Of a stretch of DNA of 64,000 nucleotides, positions 9,775-18,416 are shown piece by piece. A program made the position numbers and the translations under genes. Under the pieces are notes generated by a model, which made no database searches, was not told where the DNA came from, and saw only the letters and a program-made list of their open reading frames with translations. Source of the stretch: Synechococcus sp. MEDNS5 (GTDB lineage: Bacteria; Cyanobacteriota; Cyanobacteriia; PCC-6307; Cyanobiaceae); contig NZ_CP047952.1 in assembly GCF_014279875.1 (NCBI RefSeq), forward strand, positions 2,046,001-2,110,000, in the 5' to 3' direction. Positions within the stretch are counted from its first letter, which is position 1. Every line of letters starts with the position of its first letter.

Positions 9775-10443
9775 TCACCAGAGGCCCCGAACGGGAGCAG
9801 CGGCGCGAGGAGCGGGAGCTGCGGGAAGGATCTGGTTGGCCTGCACACAAGCGGGCAGGAACACATACCAGGAAAGCAGCGAGGTGGCCTGAGCGCCGTC
9901 GAGGCCGTCCTTGCAGACGTTCTGAGAACCATCAGAAGAGCCGTTGTCGTTCAGACGGAAGGCAACGGGCAGCTGCTTCATGATGCCGGCAGAAGAGATC
10001 TTGCCGTCAGCAGAGTCGAGGATGATGGCGGAGCGAAGAGCCACAACAGCGGTCTTCTTCTTCTGCCAGTAGGGGAAGTAGGAGCGGGTCTGATCCTTCA
10101 GGAACTTGACGCCATCCTTGGAGTAGAGGAAGCGGGACACGCCCACCAGATCAACTTCATAGGTCTTGGTCATGCCCTCTTGAATCTCATCGGCAGTCCA
10201 ACCGGAGTTGTTGATGCCGGCCTCAAGAGCGCGGTCGGTGATTTCACCGTTCTTGAAGAACTTTTTGAAGGCTTTGGACTTGGTGGTCCAGACAGCACCA
10301 CCGGACACCCAGCGCACAGGGCGCTTGGTGCCAGCTTCAGCGGCGACAGCCAGAGTGGAGATGGAAGCGGCGGCGAGAGCGCCAGCAGCGAATCGGGTAA
10401 GCACGGACGGCGAGAAAAGACGTCTTTTTAAATCTAGTCGCAA
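9775..10443 (-). CDS. Secreted DUF1400-domain protein
   Basis: 222 residues with an N-terminal signal peptide (basic MRLDLKRR, then a hydrophobic stretch to AVAAEA). The segment from about residue 48 to 165 follows the DUF1400 pattern: a short helix with FKKFFKNGEITD, then VDLVGVSRFLYSKDG, then ALRSAIILDSADGKISSAGIM. In other cyanobacteria DUF1400 precedes an alpha/beta-hydrolase domain; here the protein ends soon after in an Ala/Pro-rich tail (PAAPAPRAAAPVRGLW) with no hydrolase. A single gene with its own terminator. The family call comes from memory of the domain pattern and its role is unknown. Confidence 0.75.
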   Translation of the reverse strand: MRLDLKRRLFSPSVLTRFAAGALAAASISTLAVAAEAGTKRPVRWVSGGAVWTTKSKAFKKFFKNGEITDRALEAGINNSGWTADEIQEGMTKTYEVDLVGVSRFLYSKDGVKFLKDQTRSYFPYWQKKKTAVVALRSAIILDSADGKISSAGIMKQLPVAFRLNDNGSSDGSQNVCKDGLDGAQATSLLSWYVFLPACVQANQILPAAPAPRAAAPVRGLW

Positions 10444-10567
10444 GAAATACCAATGCCAACAACTTCCCCTGGATCAGTACGGGAACTCACGAAAAATCGC
10501 GCAAACAGGATCATGCATCTTGGGTCTCAGGAATCTCGCGAGGCCCGCAAATCTCTTCTTGAAACTC

Positions 10568-11062
10568 TTAGGGAGATGTTTTTAATAGGGGTTTCCAGCT
10601 AGGAGGGCATTGGCCTGCCTTTGGTTCAACTTCACCCACCGAGGTCCCCCTGCAATGAAGTCGTTCAAGCTTTTCGCCGTTGAAGCTGACTTGAGCCAGA
10701 TAGGCCTCTGCACCCCGCTGAGGGGTCAGCCATAGCCGGGTCGCACCCTCTGCATTCTCAACGCGAACATCAAGAGACGGATCAGCCGTGAGGCCGAGAT
10801 CAGCCAGTGTCGGGGCGAAATGTCCCCAGTAGTGGCGTGTGAGCTGTCCTTTCGTGAATGCCGCGAGCAACTCCTCCACTCTCCTGCGTTGATGCAACGT
10901 GGCATCCCTTTCATCCAAGCGGCTGTAGTCCGGGTCTGCACCATTCCAAGCACTCTGCAAGCCCTGGCTGGACGGAGCGCTCACCATTGCCGCGAGTCCA
11001 AAGCCAGCCAGGACTACCGCACTGGCCAGGGTCGGAAGGCTGGACAAGCCGGCGGCAGGCAC
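10568..11062 (-). CDS. Small membrane-anchored protein of unknown function
   Basis: 164 residues from a GTG start. One hydrophobic helix at about residues 8-30 is followed by a soluble domain with DERDATLHQRRRVEELLAAF and a beta-rich C-terminal part with two cysteines (HCRGTS and GQCPPSW) that could pair outside the cytoplasm. The layout of one N-terminal helix plus a small disulfide-bearing globular domain is pilin-like in outline, but I see no prepilin cleavage motif and do not assign it. It lies 26 bp downstream of the phosphopantetheinyl transferase on the same strand and may share its transcript. Confidence 0.65.
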   Translation of the reverse strand: MPAAGLSSLPTLASAVVLAGFGLAAMVSAPSSQGLQSAWNGADPDYSRLDERDATLHQRRRVEELLAAFTKGQLTRHYWGHFAPTLADLGLTADPSLDVRVENAEGATRLWLTPQRGAEAYLAQVSFNGEKLERLHCRGTSVGEVEPKAGQCPPSWKPLLKTSP

Positions 11063-11087
11063 TGGAATCAGCGCAAAACAACTGAAT

Positions 11088-11753
11088 TCAGGTTAGGCAG
11101 AGGGCGAGGGATTGCAGAACTTGTTGATCTGCCGCCACGACGGCGAACTCCCAGGAGTCATAGCCATGCAGCACAGCGGCAAGCTTTTGATGGCTGCGTT
11201 GATGAACCACGCTGCTCATCCCAGGACAGACCTCCCAAAAGCGCAAATCACGGGCAATCGACCCCTGCTGCCACTTGATCGAGGCCTCCTTGATCAACCA
11301 GTGCTTCAACACAGCCTGTCGGAGGTCTTCAGCGCACAGGTGTTGCAGCCGTTTCCGTTCCCCGTGGCCATACGACCGTTGCAGAATCGAGGCCGCAGGA
11401 ATCATCCGGTCGCGGCGCTCGAGATCCAAACCAATCGCATGCTTGGAACAGCCCAGCAGAAGGGCATCAGGGCAATGACTCAGGCTCAGGAAACCCCAGC
11501 CACTCGGCAGGGTGGGGGGTTCACCAGGTGGCGCCTGCAAAGGCACCGCCTTGGGAGACAAGCTGAAGCGCTCAGCCAAGCAAGCTCTCATCCAGACCCG
11601 CGAACGGATGAAAACATCGGAGCGAACTTTTGGCAGACGCGACGACCACTGCTGTTCCTGCATCGATAAACAGCTGGCATCACAGGTCAGCGGAGCGGAC
11701 ATCCGCCGAAACCAAAGGGCCGTTACGCTTCCGCCACTCCATCCCTGATCCAT
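11088..11753 (-). CDS. 4'-phosphopantetheinyl transferase, Sfp/HetI type
   Basis: Moves the 4'-phosphopantetheine arm from coenzyme A onto acyl or peptidyl carrier proteins. Conserved motifs are present: IGLDLERRDR carries the magnesium-binding Asp, and HWLIKEASIKWQQG matches WxxKEAxxK. 221 residues from the ATG at 11753 is normal length. That start shares a CATG palindrome with the divergent bcp start; a second ATG at 11702 is possible but would cut the N-terminal VTALWF strand. No carrier-protein or polyketide/peptide synthetase gene is nearby, so the likely substrate is the fatty-acid acyl carrier protein. Confidence 0.88.
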   Translation of the reverse strand: MDQGWSGGSVTALWFRRMSAPLTCDASCLSMQEQQWSSRLPKVRSDVFIRSRVWMRACLAERFSLSPKAVPLQAPPGEPPTLPSGWGFLSLSHCPDALLLGCSKHAIGLDLERRDRMIPAASILQRSYGHGERKRLQHLCAEDLRQAVLKHWLIKEASIKWQQGSIARDLRFWEVCPGMSSVVHQRSHQKLAAVLHGYDSWEFAVVAADQQVLQSLALCLT

Positions 11754-12219
11754 GACCTTGCAGATCGGTGATCCAGCCCCGGACTTCACGCTTCCAAACG
11801 AGAAGGAAGAGCCTGTGACCTTGTCATCACTCAAAGGCCAGCGGGTCGTGATCTACTTCTACCCGAAGGACGCCACGCCCGGGTGCACCAAGGAAGCCTG
11901 CAATTTCCGCGACCGCTGGGACCAATTCGAAGACCATGGCATTCGGGTGCTGGGTATCAGCAAAGACAACGCCGCATCGCACACTCGCTTCATCAGCAAA
12001 CAGGAGCTGCCCTTCACCCTTCTCACCGACGTCGAGCCTTGCCTCGTCGCCAGCGCCTATGAAAGCTATGGGCTCAAGAAGTTCATGGGTCGCGAGTACA
12101 TGGGCATGATGCGCCACACCTTTGTTGTGGATGCTGAGGGAAATCTGGAGCTGATCTACCGCAAAGTGAAAGCAGAGATCATGGCGGACCAGATCCTCAA
12201 TGACCTTGGCCTCAGCTAG
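11752..12219 (+). CDS. bcp: Thiol peroxidase Bcp (peroxiredoxin Q)
   Basis: Thioredoxin-dependent peroxidase that reduces hydrogen peroxide and organic peroxides. The peroxidatic Cys45 and resolving Cys50 sit in DATPGCTKEACNFRD, the atypical 2-Cys arrangement of the BCP/PrxQ group. 155 residues is standard length. It is divergent from the phosphopantetheinyl transferase with overlapping start codons, and converges on coaX with a shared CTAG at the stops. In cyanobacteria PrxQ proteins protect against photosynthetic oxidative stress. Confidence 0.95.
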   Translation: MTLQIGDPAPDFTLPNEKEEPVTLSSLKGQRVVIYFYPKDATPGCTKEACNFRDRWDQFEDHGIRVLGISKDNAASHTRFISKQELPFTLLTDVEPCLVASAYESYGLKKFMGREYMGMMRHTFVVDAEGNLELIYRKVKAEIMADQILNDLGLS

Positions 12220-12914
12220 CTGACAAGGTCGACAAACGTTTCCATCACAAGATCCGGGGTGTGCTGAACATCAACACCCCGGGCCACCAGCTCGGGCAAG
12301 AGAAGCGGGGCGTCTCCTCCGCAAAGCCAGACAGTGCTAGGGCAACGGCGATGAGCACCATGGATCAAACCCAACAGGCTTTGAAGCACACCCTGGGTCA
12401 TGGCACTCGCTGTGTCAGCCGGGAGGTTCGGGCTTGAATCGATGCTGGGCACATCAGGCCCCACCACGGGCAAGGCGACAGTCCCCTCAGTCATGGCCTG
12501 CAGCTGAAGACGCAACCCCGCGCAGAGCCATCCTCCGCCAAAGCATCCAGCCGCGGTGACGCGCGTCAGGCTGAGCACCGTTCCTGCATCAACCACCATC
12601 AAATCGTTACCGCCCCCGGATCGAAGCCAGGCCCCCCATCCTGCGAGGGCACGATCGATACCCAGCCACGGCGGCACATCGTTCAGGGGCACCTGATCAA
12701 GTTGCAATTGCTGGTCACCATGGCGCGAGAACGCAGCAGGAACCCTTCCGACTGCAGCCCATCGCTCAGGCACTGGAGCATCCAGCTGTTGTTCAACGAT
12801 CGGATCGGTGTGACGAAAACTCCAGCGGGATGAATCAGCGCGTTCGGCCCAATGCCAGCGTGAATTGCCGATCAGAAGGCATCGCTGGGGAATCACTTCC
12901 TTAAATGCCGTCAC
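12216..12914 (-). CDS. coaX: Type III pantothenate kinase
   Basis: Phosphorylates pantothenate in the first step of coenzyme A synthesis. The CoaX/ASKHA signatures are visible: LLIGNSRWHWA at the N-terminus (phosphate-1 loop) and VDAGTVLSLT for the pantothenate and metal site, with FGGGWLCAGL downstream. 232 residues, slightly shorter than many CoaX proteins. The GTG start overlaps the end of cysH by 14 bp, so the two are probably translated from one message. A second GTG six codons downstream is possible. It converges with bcp, and the two stops overlap on a CTAG. Confidence 0.88.
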   Translation of the reverse strand: MTAFKEVIPQRCLLIGNSRWHWAERADSSRWSFRHTDPIVEQQLDAPVPERWAAVGRVPAAFSRHGDQQLQLDQVPLNDVPPWLGIDRALAGWGAWLRSGGGNDLMVVDAGTVLSLTRVTAAGCFGGGWLCAGLRLQLQAMTEGTVALPVVGPDVPSIDSSPNLPADTASAMTQGVLQSLLGLIHGAHRRCPSTVWLCGGDAPLLLPELVARGVDVQHTPDLVMETFVDLVS

Positions 12915-13653
12915 CCATCACCCCAGGCACGTGAATGCCACACTCCTGTCTCTGGCCACCGAAACGGGTGCTGCGTCCCTCGGAATCCACACCGTCTGGA
13001 GCACTGGAATGCCAGTCACCAACTGTGGAAAATCCCTGATCAAATAAGGGATGCTGGGGCAGCTCGTGTTCCTGCATGTAATAGAAGACGTCTTTATTGG
13101 TCCAATGCAGGAGCGGCCTGAGGGAGAGGCGACCACGAATCGGATCGAGCACCGTCATCGTGCTTCTGAGGTCGGTCTGTCCGCTGCGCACCCCACTGCC
13201 CCAGCAGCGCACAGCGAGGCGGTCGAGAGCGCTCTCGAGGGGCTCAACTTTGCGTAGACGTAAATAGAGATCAAGGTCACTGTCGCTTCCTGTTTCCCAA
13301 AGTCGCCCATGCAGAGCCTCCATTCTTGCTGGGGAGAGAGACGACTGAACGACGACGGGCTGAAGGCCGAGACGGTCGCAGAGAGTTTTGGCGTAGCGAT
13401 AGGTCTCTGGGAGTAGATATCCGGTATCCACCCAGATCACCGGCACCGATTCGGAGCCTGGCAAGCCTGCAAGCATGTGTAGGAGCACGGACGACTGGAT
13501 CCCGAAGCTCGTGGTCATTGCGAATCCCGACCCGAATTGCTCGCGCGCCCACTGCAACCGCTGAGCAGGCTCCAGTGCCTCAAGCGCCTCCCTCTGAAGC
13601 GCCAGCATGGCGGTTTCACCGCCGGAGTCCAAGCCCGCGGCAGCGCTTGTCAT
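12901..13653 (-). CDS. cysH: Phosphoadenylyl-sulfate (PAPS) reductase
   Basis: Reduces activated sulfate to sulfite in assimilatory sulfur metabolism, using thioredoxin. The P-loop-like TTSFGIQSSVLLHML and the VDTGYLLPETY motif are present. The catalytic cysteine lies in the C-terminal GGQRQECGIH. The paired cysteines that bind a 4Fe-4S cluster in APS reductases are absent, so PAPS is the expected substrate. The ATG at 13653 (MTSAAAGLD) gives 250 residues, normal for CysH; the frame is open to 13812, but that would run deep into the divergent NADH dehydrogenase gene. Followed by coaX with a 14-bp overlap. Confidence 0.93.
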   Translation of the reverse strand: MTSAAAGLDSGGETAMLALQREALEALEPAQRLQWAREQFGSGFAMTTSFGIQSSVLLHMLAGLPGSESVPVIWVDTGYLLPETYRYAKTLCDRLGLQPVVVQSSLSPARMEALHGRLWETGSDSDLDLYLRLRKVEPLESALDRLAVRCWGSGVRSGQTDLRSTMTVLDPIRGRLSLRPLLHWTNKDVFYYMQEHELPQHPLFDQGFSTVGDWHSSAPDGVDSEGRSTRFGGQRQECGIHVPGVMGDGI

Positions 13654-13718
13654 CGGAATGATGCCGTTCCTCATCAGTGCATTCTCATACGCCGGGGTGA
13701 CCGGGGGCCTGCCTAAGG

Positions 13719-14918
13719 TTGAAGAAAGAACATGCGGATCCATTGACGCAAGCACCCAATCCGCAGGAGCACCCGATCCTTGTGGTTGGGGGAGGATTTG
13801 CAGGGCTATCAACCCTGCAAGCGTTCAGTAGGGTGCATCCCCGACCACCCCTCGTCTTGATCGAACCCCGATCAAGGTTCGTCTTTGTTCCCCTTCTCTA
13901 CGAACTGCTCAGCGGGGAGCTGCAGGGATGGGAAGTCGCCCCCGACTACGGGCAACTCTTGCAAGGGCGGGGGATCAGTCACATTCAGGACTCGGTCTGC
14001 TCCGTCAACTTTGAAGATCACGTCGTCACAACAGCAGGTGGTCACCAGTTGCCTTACAGCCAACTGGTTCTGGCCACTGGAGCAGTACCGGATGACTTCG
14101 GAATCCCTGGCGTCCGAGAGCACGCCTTGCGCTTCCATGCCTTGGAAGACCTTCCGCCACTTCATGCTCGCTTGAGGGACCTGCGCAACCGTCCCTCCGG
14201 AACAAGCACGCTCGTGATTGTTGGGGCTGGTGCCACGGGCGTAGAACTCGCTTGCAAACTCGTTGACCTGCTTGACGGAGCAGCTCGCGTTCATCTCATC
14301 GAACAGGGAGATCAGATCCTCGCTCGCTCACGGGCCTTCAACCGAGAGCAAGCTGAACAAGCCTTGAAAAAGCGCGACATCACAGTTCATTTGAAGACAC
14401 GCGTTCTCAACGTGGCTCCAAATGCTGTGCGATGGAGTGGTGTTGACGGCGACATGGAACAGCCCCACGACGGTCTGATCTGGACGGCAGGCAGTCGGCC
14501 CAACATCCCTGATTTGATACCTTCCGCCTCACCCCATCACAAGCGCCTGCCCGTGGATGGAAGCCTGCGACTGCTTGGCCAACCCGACGTTCTTGTCCTT
14601 GGAGACATCGCCAGCCAGCACTCCATCGATGAAGGTCAATCTCCCTGGCCCTTGTCGGCCCAGGTCGCCATCCAGCAAGGGCAAGCCGCGGCCCGCAGCC
14701 TTCAGGCACGTCGAGACGGCAACACTCCAGATCCTTTTGTGTTCCAGGATCTCGGTGAAATGCTCAGCCTGGGGATCGGCGACGCCACACTCACCGGTAT
14801 GGGTGTCACCTTGGCGGGGCCCCTTGCCTTCAAATTGAGACGCTTGGCATACCTCACCCGCATGCCCGGACTGTCCCTTGGTCTGCGCTCTGCTGGGGCC
14901 TGGTTGTTCAGTTCTTGA
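13719..14918 (+). CDS. Type II NAD(P)H dehydrogenase (NDH-2 family)
   Basis: FAD enzyme that passes electrons from NAD(P)H to the quinone pool without pumping protons. The FAD-binding LVVGGGFAGLS is near residue 22 and the NAD(P)-binding VIVGAGATGVELA near residue 165; the ATGAVPDDFG and LGDIAS segments are typical of the disulfide-oxidoreductase-like fold. At 399 residues it lacks a long C-terminal membrane anchor and may be peripheral. Start is TTG at 13719, or TTG at 13743. The stop overlaps the TTG start of hflX, opening a five-gene coupled run. Which of the cyanobacterial ndb types this is cannot be told from motifs alone. Confidence 0.87.
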   Translation: MKKEHADPLTQAPNPQEHPILVVGGGFAGLSTLQAFSRVHPRPPLVLIEPRSRFVFVPLLYELLSGELQGWEVAPDYGQLLQGRGISHIQDSVCSVNFEDHVVTTAGGHQLPYSQLVLATGAVPDDFGIPGVREHALRFHALEDLPPLHARLRDLRNRPSGTSTLVIVGAGATGVELACKLVDLLDGAARVHLIEQGDQILARSRAFNREQAEQALKKRDITVHLKTRVLNVAPNAVRWSGVDGDMEQPHDGLIWTAGSRPNIPDLIPSASPHHKRLPVDGSLRLLGQPDVLVLGDIASQHSIDEGQSPWPLSAQVAIQQGQAAARSLQARRDGNTPDPFVFQDLGEMLSLGIGDATLTGMGVTLAGPLAFKLRRLAYLTRMPGLSLGLRSAGAWLFSS

Positions 14919-16621
14919 AGCAGGCCCACCTAGCAGGACGCACGCGCGGGCTAAGGCCATCCCAGCTCCGTCAGCTGGAGAGGCTCAGCCACCGGCGTCA
15001 TCCGCAGAACGCGGGCGCCGATCTGTTCACCCTTGAGCGCCTGGCCGAACTCACCCTCGAACTCAAGCAGTCTCTGCATCTTCTGATCGATGCACGCGGT
15101 GTGAGCAGGCTGCTGTGGGTTGGCCCCCTCGGAGAGTCCGACCGGCTTGATGGCCATCTTTCCGGAGGGACGCGACGCCGCCAACGCTGGCGTCTGGTGA
15201 GTGCATTGCCAGGCACACAAGGAGTGGATCTGAAACCGGAAGGACGCGACGCCGTCATCGCGATGGATGTGGCCCCCAGCATCTGGCTACGGCTCCAAGC
15301 AGCCGCCACCGCCTCGGGAACGCGGCCTGCCGCGCTCTGGCGCACCGATGCCTCTGCCGCGATCGGCTGGCGCTGCGATGCCACGGGCGCGCTGTCTGTG
15401 CTTTGTGCAGCTGAGACGACGGAGCCCGTTTCCGAGCTGGCCGCTGTGAAGGGAACCGTCTACTCTCCCCATCAACAGGAGGAACGCGTCCTGCTGCTGA
15501 CACTGATTGGCTCAGACCCTGACGGCAATGAGCGCGAGCTCGCTGAACTGGAGGGGCTGACACGCAGTGCCGGTGCCTGCCCCGTGGCAGTGTGTCGTCA
15601 GCGCCTCGGCCAGATCAATCCACAAACTCTCTGGGGAACAGGAAAACTCCAGGAGGCTGCCGTTGATGTGCGCCGCCATGCTGCGTCTCTCGTGATAACC
15701 GACAGGGAACTGACCCCAGTGCAGGCGAGAAACCTCGAGCGGCTTCTGGATTGCCCTGTGATGGACCGCAGCGAGCTCATTTTGGATATTTTCGCCCAGC
15801 GCGCCACAAGCTCGGCCGGCCGACTTCAGGTAGAGCTGGCCCAACTGCGCTACAGGCTTCCACGCCTGACCGGCCGCGGTCTCAGCCTGTCGCGCCAAGG
15901 AGGTGGCATCGGCACCCGGGGACCGGGGGAAACCCAGCTCGAGAAGGACCGCCGTGCCATCAGCCGCCGCATCGAGCATCTTGGCCGGGAATTGCGGCAG
16001 CTGGGGGCGCATCGCGCCCGGCTGCGGCAACAACGCAGCACGCTTCCGAGAGTTGCGCTGGTCGGCTACACCAATGCTGGAAAGTCATCTCTTCTCAATG
16101 CGCTCTGTGCCCTTGATCAAGGGCGTGCTGTGGAAGCGAAAAACAGTCTCTTTGCAACGCTTGACCCCACCACCAGGCGGTTGTGCCTTCCGCAGTCAGG
16201 CTCTGCACCCAAAGAGCTTCTGATCACCGACACAGTCGGATTCATTCGGGAGCTGCCCGGACCGTTGATGCAGGCGTTCATGGCCACGCTTGAAGAAACC
16301 CGCGAAGCCGACCAGCTTCTTCTGGTGGTGGATCTCGGAGATCCCGACTGGCAAGGCCAACTGAGTGCCGTTCATTCCATTCTGAATGGGCTCAACTGCC
16401 AGCAACCGCGGCAGGTGATCGCCAATCAAATCGATCGCTGCAAAGCTTCGGAACTCGAACTGATCAGAACTCTTGAACCGCACGCCCTCTATCTGTCAGC
16501 AACACAGGGGACAGGATTGAAAGGTCTGCGAGCATGGCTCGAGCAAACGTTCTGGGGGACCTCACCAGAACAAGTCTGCAAAGCCCCCTCCCATCAGACC
16601 AGCGCACGCGCCAATGGCTGA
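14915..16621 (+). CDS. hflX: Ribosome-associated GTPase HflX
   Basis: Binds the large ribosomal subunit and in other bacteria splits stalled or hibernating ribosomes. The C-terminal G domain has G1 GYTNAGKSS near residue 384, G3 DTVGFI near 439 and a G4-like ANQID near 503. Before it come the N-terminal nucleotide-binding domain (GTGKLQEA region) and the glycine-rich linker SRQGGGIGTRGPGETQLE that is the HflX signature. 568 residues is long because of an extra N-terminal region of about 180 residues. The start overlaps the NDH-2 stop by 4 bp and the end overlaps the SLC13 permease by 8 bp. Confidence 0.93.
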   Translation: MKQAHLAGRTRGLRPSQLRQLERLSHRRHPQNAGADLFTLERLAELTLELKQSLHLLIDARGVSRLLWVGPLGESDRLDGHLSGGTRRRQRWRLVSALPGTQGVDLKPEGRDAVIAMDVAPSIWLRLQAAATASGTRPAALWRTDASAAIGWRCDATGALSVLCAAETTEPVSELAAVKGTVYSPHQQEERVLLLTLIGSDPDGNERELAELEGLTRSAGACPVAVCRQRLGQINPQTLWGTGKLQEAAVDVRRHAASLVITDRELTPVQARNLERLLDCPVMDRSELILDIFAQRATSSAGRLQVELAQLRYRLPRLTGRGLSLSRQGGGIGTRGPGETQLEKDRRAISRRIEHLGRELRQLGAHRARLRQQRSTLPRVALVGYTNAGKSSLLNALCALDQGRAVEAKNSLFATLDPTTRRLCLPQSGSAPKELLITDTVGFIRELPGPLMQAFMATLEETREADQLLLVVDLGDPDWQGQLSAVHSILNGLNCQQPRQVIANQIDRCKASELELIRTLEPHALYLSATQGTGLKGLRAWLEQTFWGTSPEQVCKAPSHQTSARANG

Positions 16622-18416
16622 GCTCAGTGCCGCTCTTCAAAACGGGGATGCTCAGATCACCCTTGCGGTGCTTGTGCTGGCCGTTGCTCTCTTCATCAGC
16701 GGCGTCATCGCCCCCGAGCTTGTGGGGCTTCTCAGTCTGGCGCTCCTGATGATCGGGGGTGTCCTGACACCCCTTCAAGCGTTGGCAGGGTTTGGGAGCC
16801 CCGCTTTGATCACACTGATGGGCCTGTTCGCGGTCTCCGCGGCCCTCTTCCGCAGCGGAGCCCTCGATCGACTTCGAGAGCAAATCGCATCCGACCGGAT
16901 TCGCTCCCCCCGCCGACTGATTGCGCTTCTCGGTCTGGTAGTAGCACCCGTGTCAGGGGTCGTGCCCAACACACCGGTTGTGGCCACTCTTCTCCCAGTC
17001 CTGGAGGCTTGGTGCCGGCGACGGCGGGTGGCGCCATCGAGGGTGCTGCTTCCCCTGTCCTTCGCCACGCTGCTGGGAGGGACCCTGACCCTGCTTGGCA
17101 GCTCGGTGAATCTGCTGGCAAGCGACATCAGTGAACAGCTTGGATACGGGCCGCTTCAACTCTTCAGCTTCACAAGCATCGGAATTCCTGTGTGGCTCAC
17201 AGGAGTCGCCTACATGCTCCTGGCCCCCCGTGGACTCCTGCCTGATCGAGGACTCGAGGCCAATTCACTGACGGCCGACCAGAACCTTGAGGGTTACTTC
17301 ACCGAAGTCACCATCCCAGGCAGCTCAAGCCTTGTGGGTCAAACACTCCGCCACAGCAGGCTGCAGAGGCGGTTTGATGTGGATGTTCTCGAGCTACAGC
17401 GGGAGGGAGAACGGCTGATGCCTCCCCTCGCTGATCGCCAACTGGAGGCGGGCGATCGACTCCTGCTGAGGATCACACGCGATGACCTCCTGCGGCTTCA
17501 GCAGGATAAAACGGTTTTGTTGGCCGCAGATTCCCTGGCCCACCCCCCTGCGGAAGGGGGACAGACGATGGTTGAGGTTCTGCTCCCCTCAGGCTCGACC
17601 CTGGCCGGGGCCAGTCTTCGTGAACTGCGTTTTCGCCAGCGTTACAACGCAACGGTTCTGGCCCTGCGCCGCGGCCAGCAGACCGTGCAGGAGCGACTTG
17701 GACAAGCCGTGCTCAAAGAAGGCGATGTGCTCCTGATTCAAGCGCCGGTGGATGCCATTCGAGGCCTGCAGTCCAACCATGATCTTCTCGTGCTTGATGA
17801 GCTGGAGAACGACCTGCCAACGGTTCGCCGCAAACCGCTGTCAATCGCGATCACTGCCGGCATGCTGTTGCTGCCAACAATGACATCCATCCCCCTCGTG
17901 GCCTCAGTGCTTCTCGCTGTGGTGCTGATGGTGATTGGAGGTTGTCTGCGCTCAGGGGAGATGCTGCGGTCGATCCGTCTGGATGTGATCCTGCTTCTGG
18001 GAGCGCTCCCGAGCTTCAGTGTGGCCATGCAGCGCACAGGCCTTGCTGATGGACTGGCCGCCTCCCTGCGTGTGCTTTTGGTGAACTGGCCTGATTACGC
18101 CGCCTTGCTTGTGATTTTCCTCAGTACCACGCTGCTCACGGAAGTCCTCAGCAACGCCGCATCCGTCGCCCTGCTGATTCCAGTGGCGACCCAACTGGCC
18201 GCCCCCCTCAACCTGCCGCCCCAAGCCCTTCTGCTCACTGTTCTGTTCGGAGCAAGCCAGTCCTTCCTCACACCGATGGGGTATCAGACCAATCTGATGG
18301 TGTTCGGACCGGGGCGTTACCGCTTCTTTGACGTGGCCCGCTACGGACTGGGACTCACAGTTTTGATGACTCTGCTCGTGCCTTGGTTGATCCTCAACCA
18401 GATGGGGGGAGCATGA
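16614..18416 (+). CDS. SLC13/DASS-family permease with two TrkA-C domains
   Basis: Membrane transporter of the divalent anion:sodium symporter type, related to the cyanobacterial Sac1-like and plant SLT1-like sulfate or anion transporters. About 10-12 hydrophobic helices form two halves (residues 15-210 and 405-600), each with a conserved asparagine/proline turn (VVPNTPVVATLLP; LSNAASVALLIP). Between them are two RCK_C/TrkA-C ligand-binding domains, near residues 225-300 and 320-395, each starting with a ...GSSLVGQTL or GSTLAGASL type strand. Overlaps hflX by 8 bp and ktrB by 4 bp. The substrate is not readable from sequence; sulfate is only one possibility. Confidence 0.85.
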   Translation: MAELSAALQNGDAQITLAVLVLAVALFISGVIAPELVGLLSLALLMIGGVLTPLQALAGFGSPALITLMGLFAVSAALFRSGALDRLREQIASDRIRSPRRLIALLGLVVAPVSGVVPNTPVVATLLPVLEAWCRRRRVAPSRVLLPLSFATLLGGTLTLLGSSVNLLASDISEQLGYGPLQLFSFTSIGIPVWLTGVAYMLLAPRGLLPDRGLEANSLTADQNLEGYFTEVTIPGSSSLVGQTLRHSRLQRRFDVDVLELQREGERLMPPLADRQLEAGDRLLLRITRDDLLRLQQDKTVLLAADSLAHPPAEGGQTMVEVLLPSGSTLAGASLRELRFRQRYNATVLALRRGQQTVQERLGQAVLKEGDVLLIQAPVDAIRGLQSNHDLLVLDELENDLPTVRRKPLSIAITAGMLLLPTMTSIPLVASVLLAVVLMVIGGCLRSGEMLRSIRLDVILLLGALPSFSVAMQRTGLADGLAASLRVLLVNWPDYAALLVIFLSTTLLTEVLSNAASVALLIPVATQLAAPLNLPPQALLLTVLFGASQSFLTPMGYQTNLMVFGPGRYRFFDVARYGLGLTVLMTLLVPWLILNQMGGA

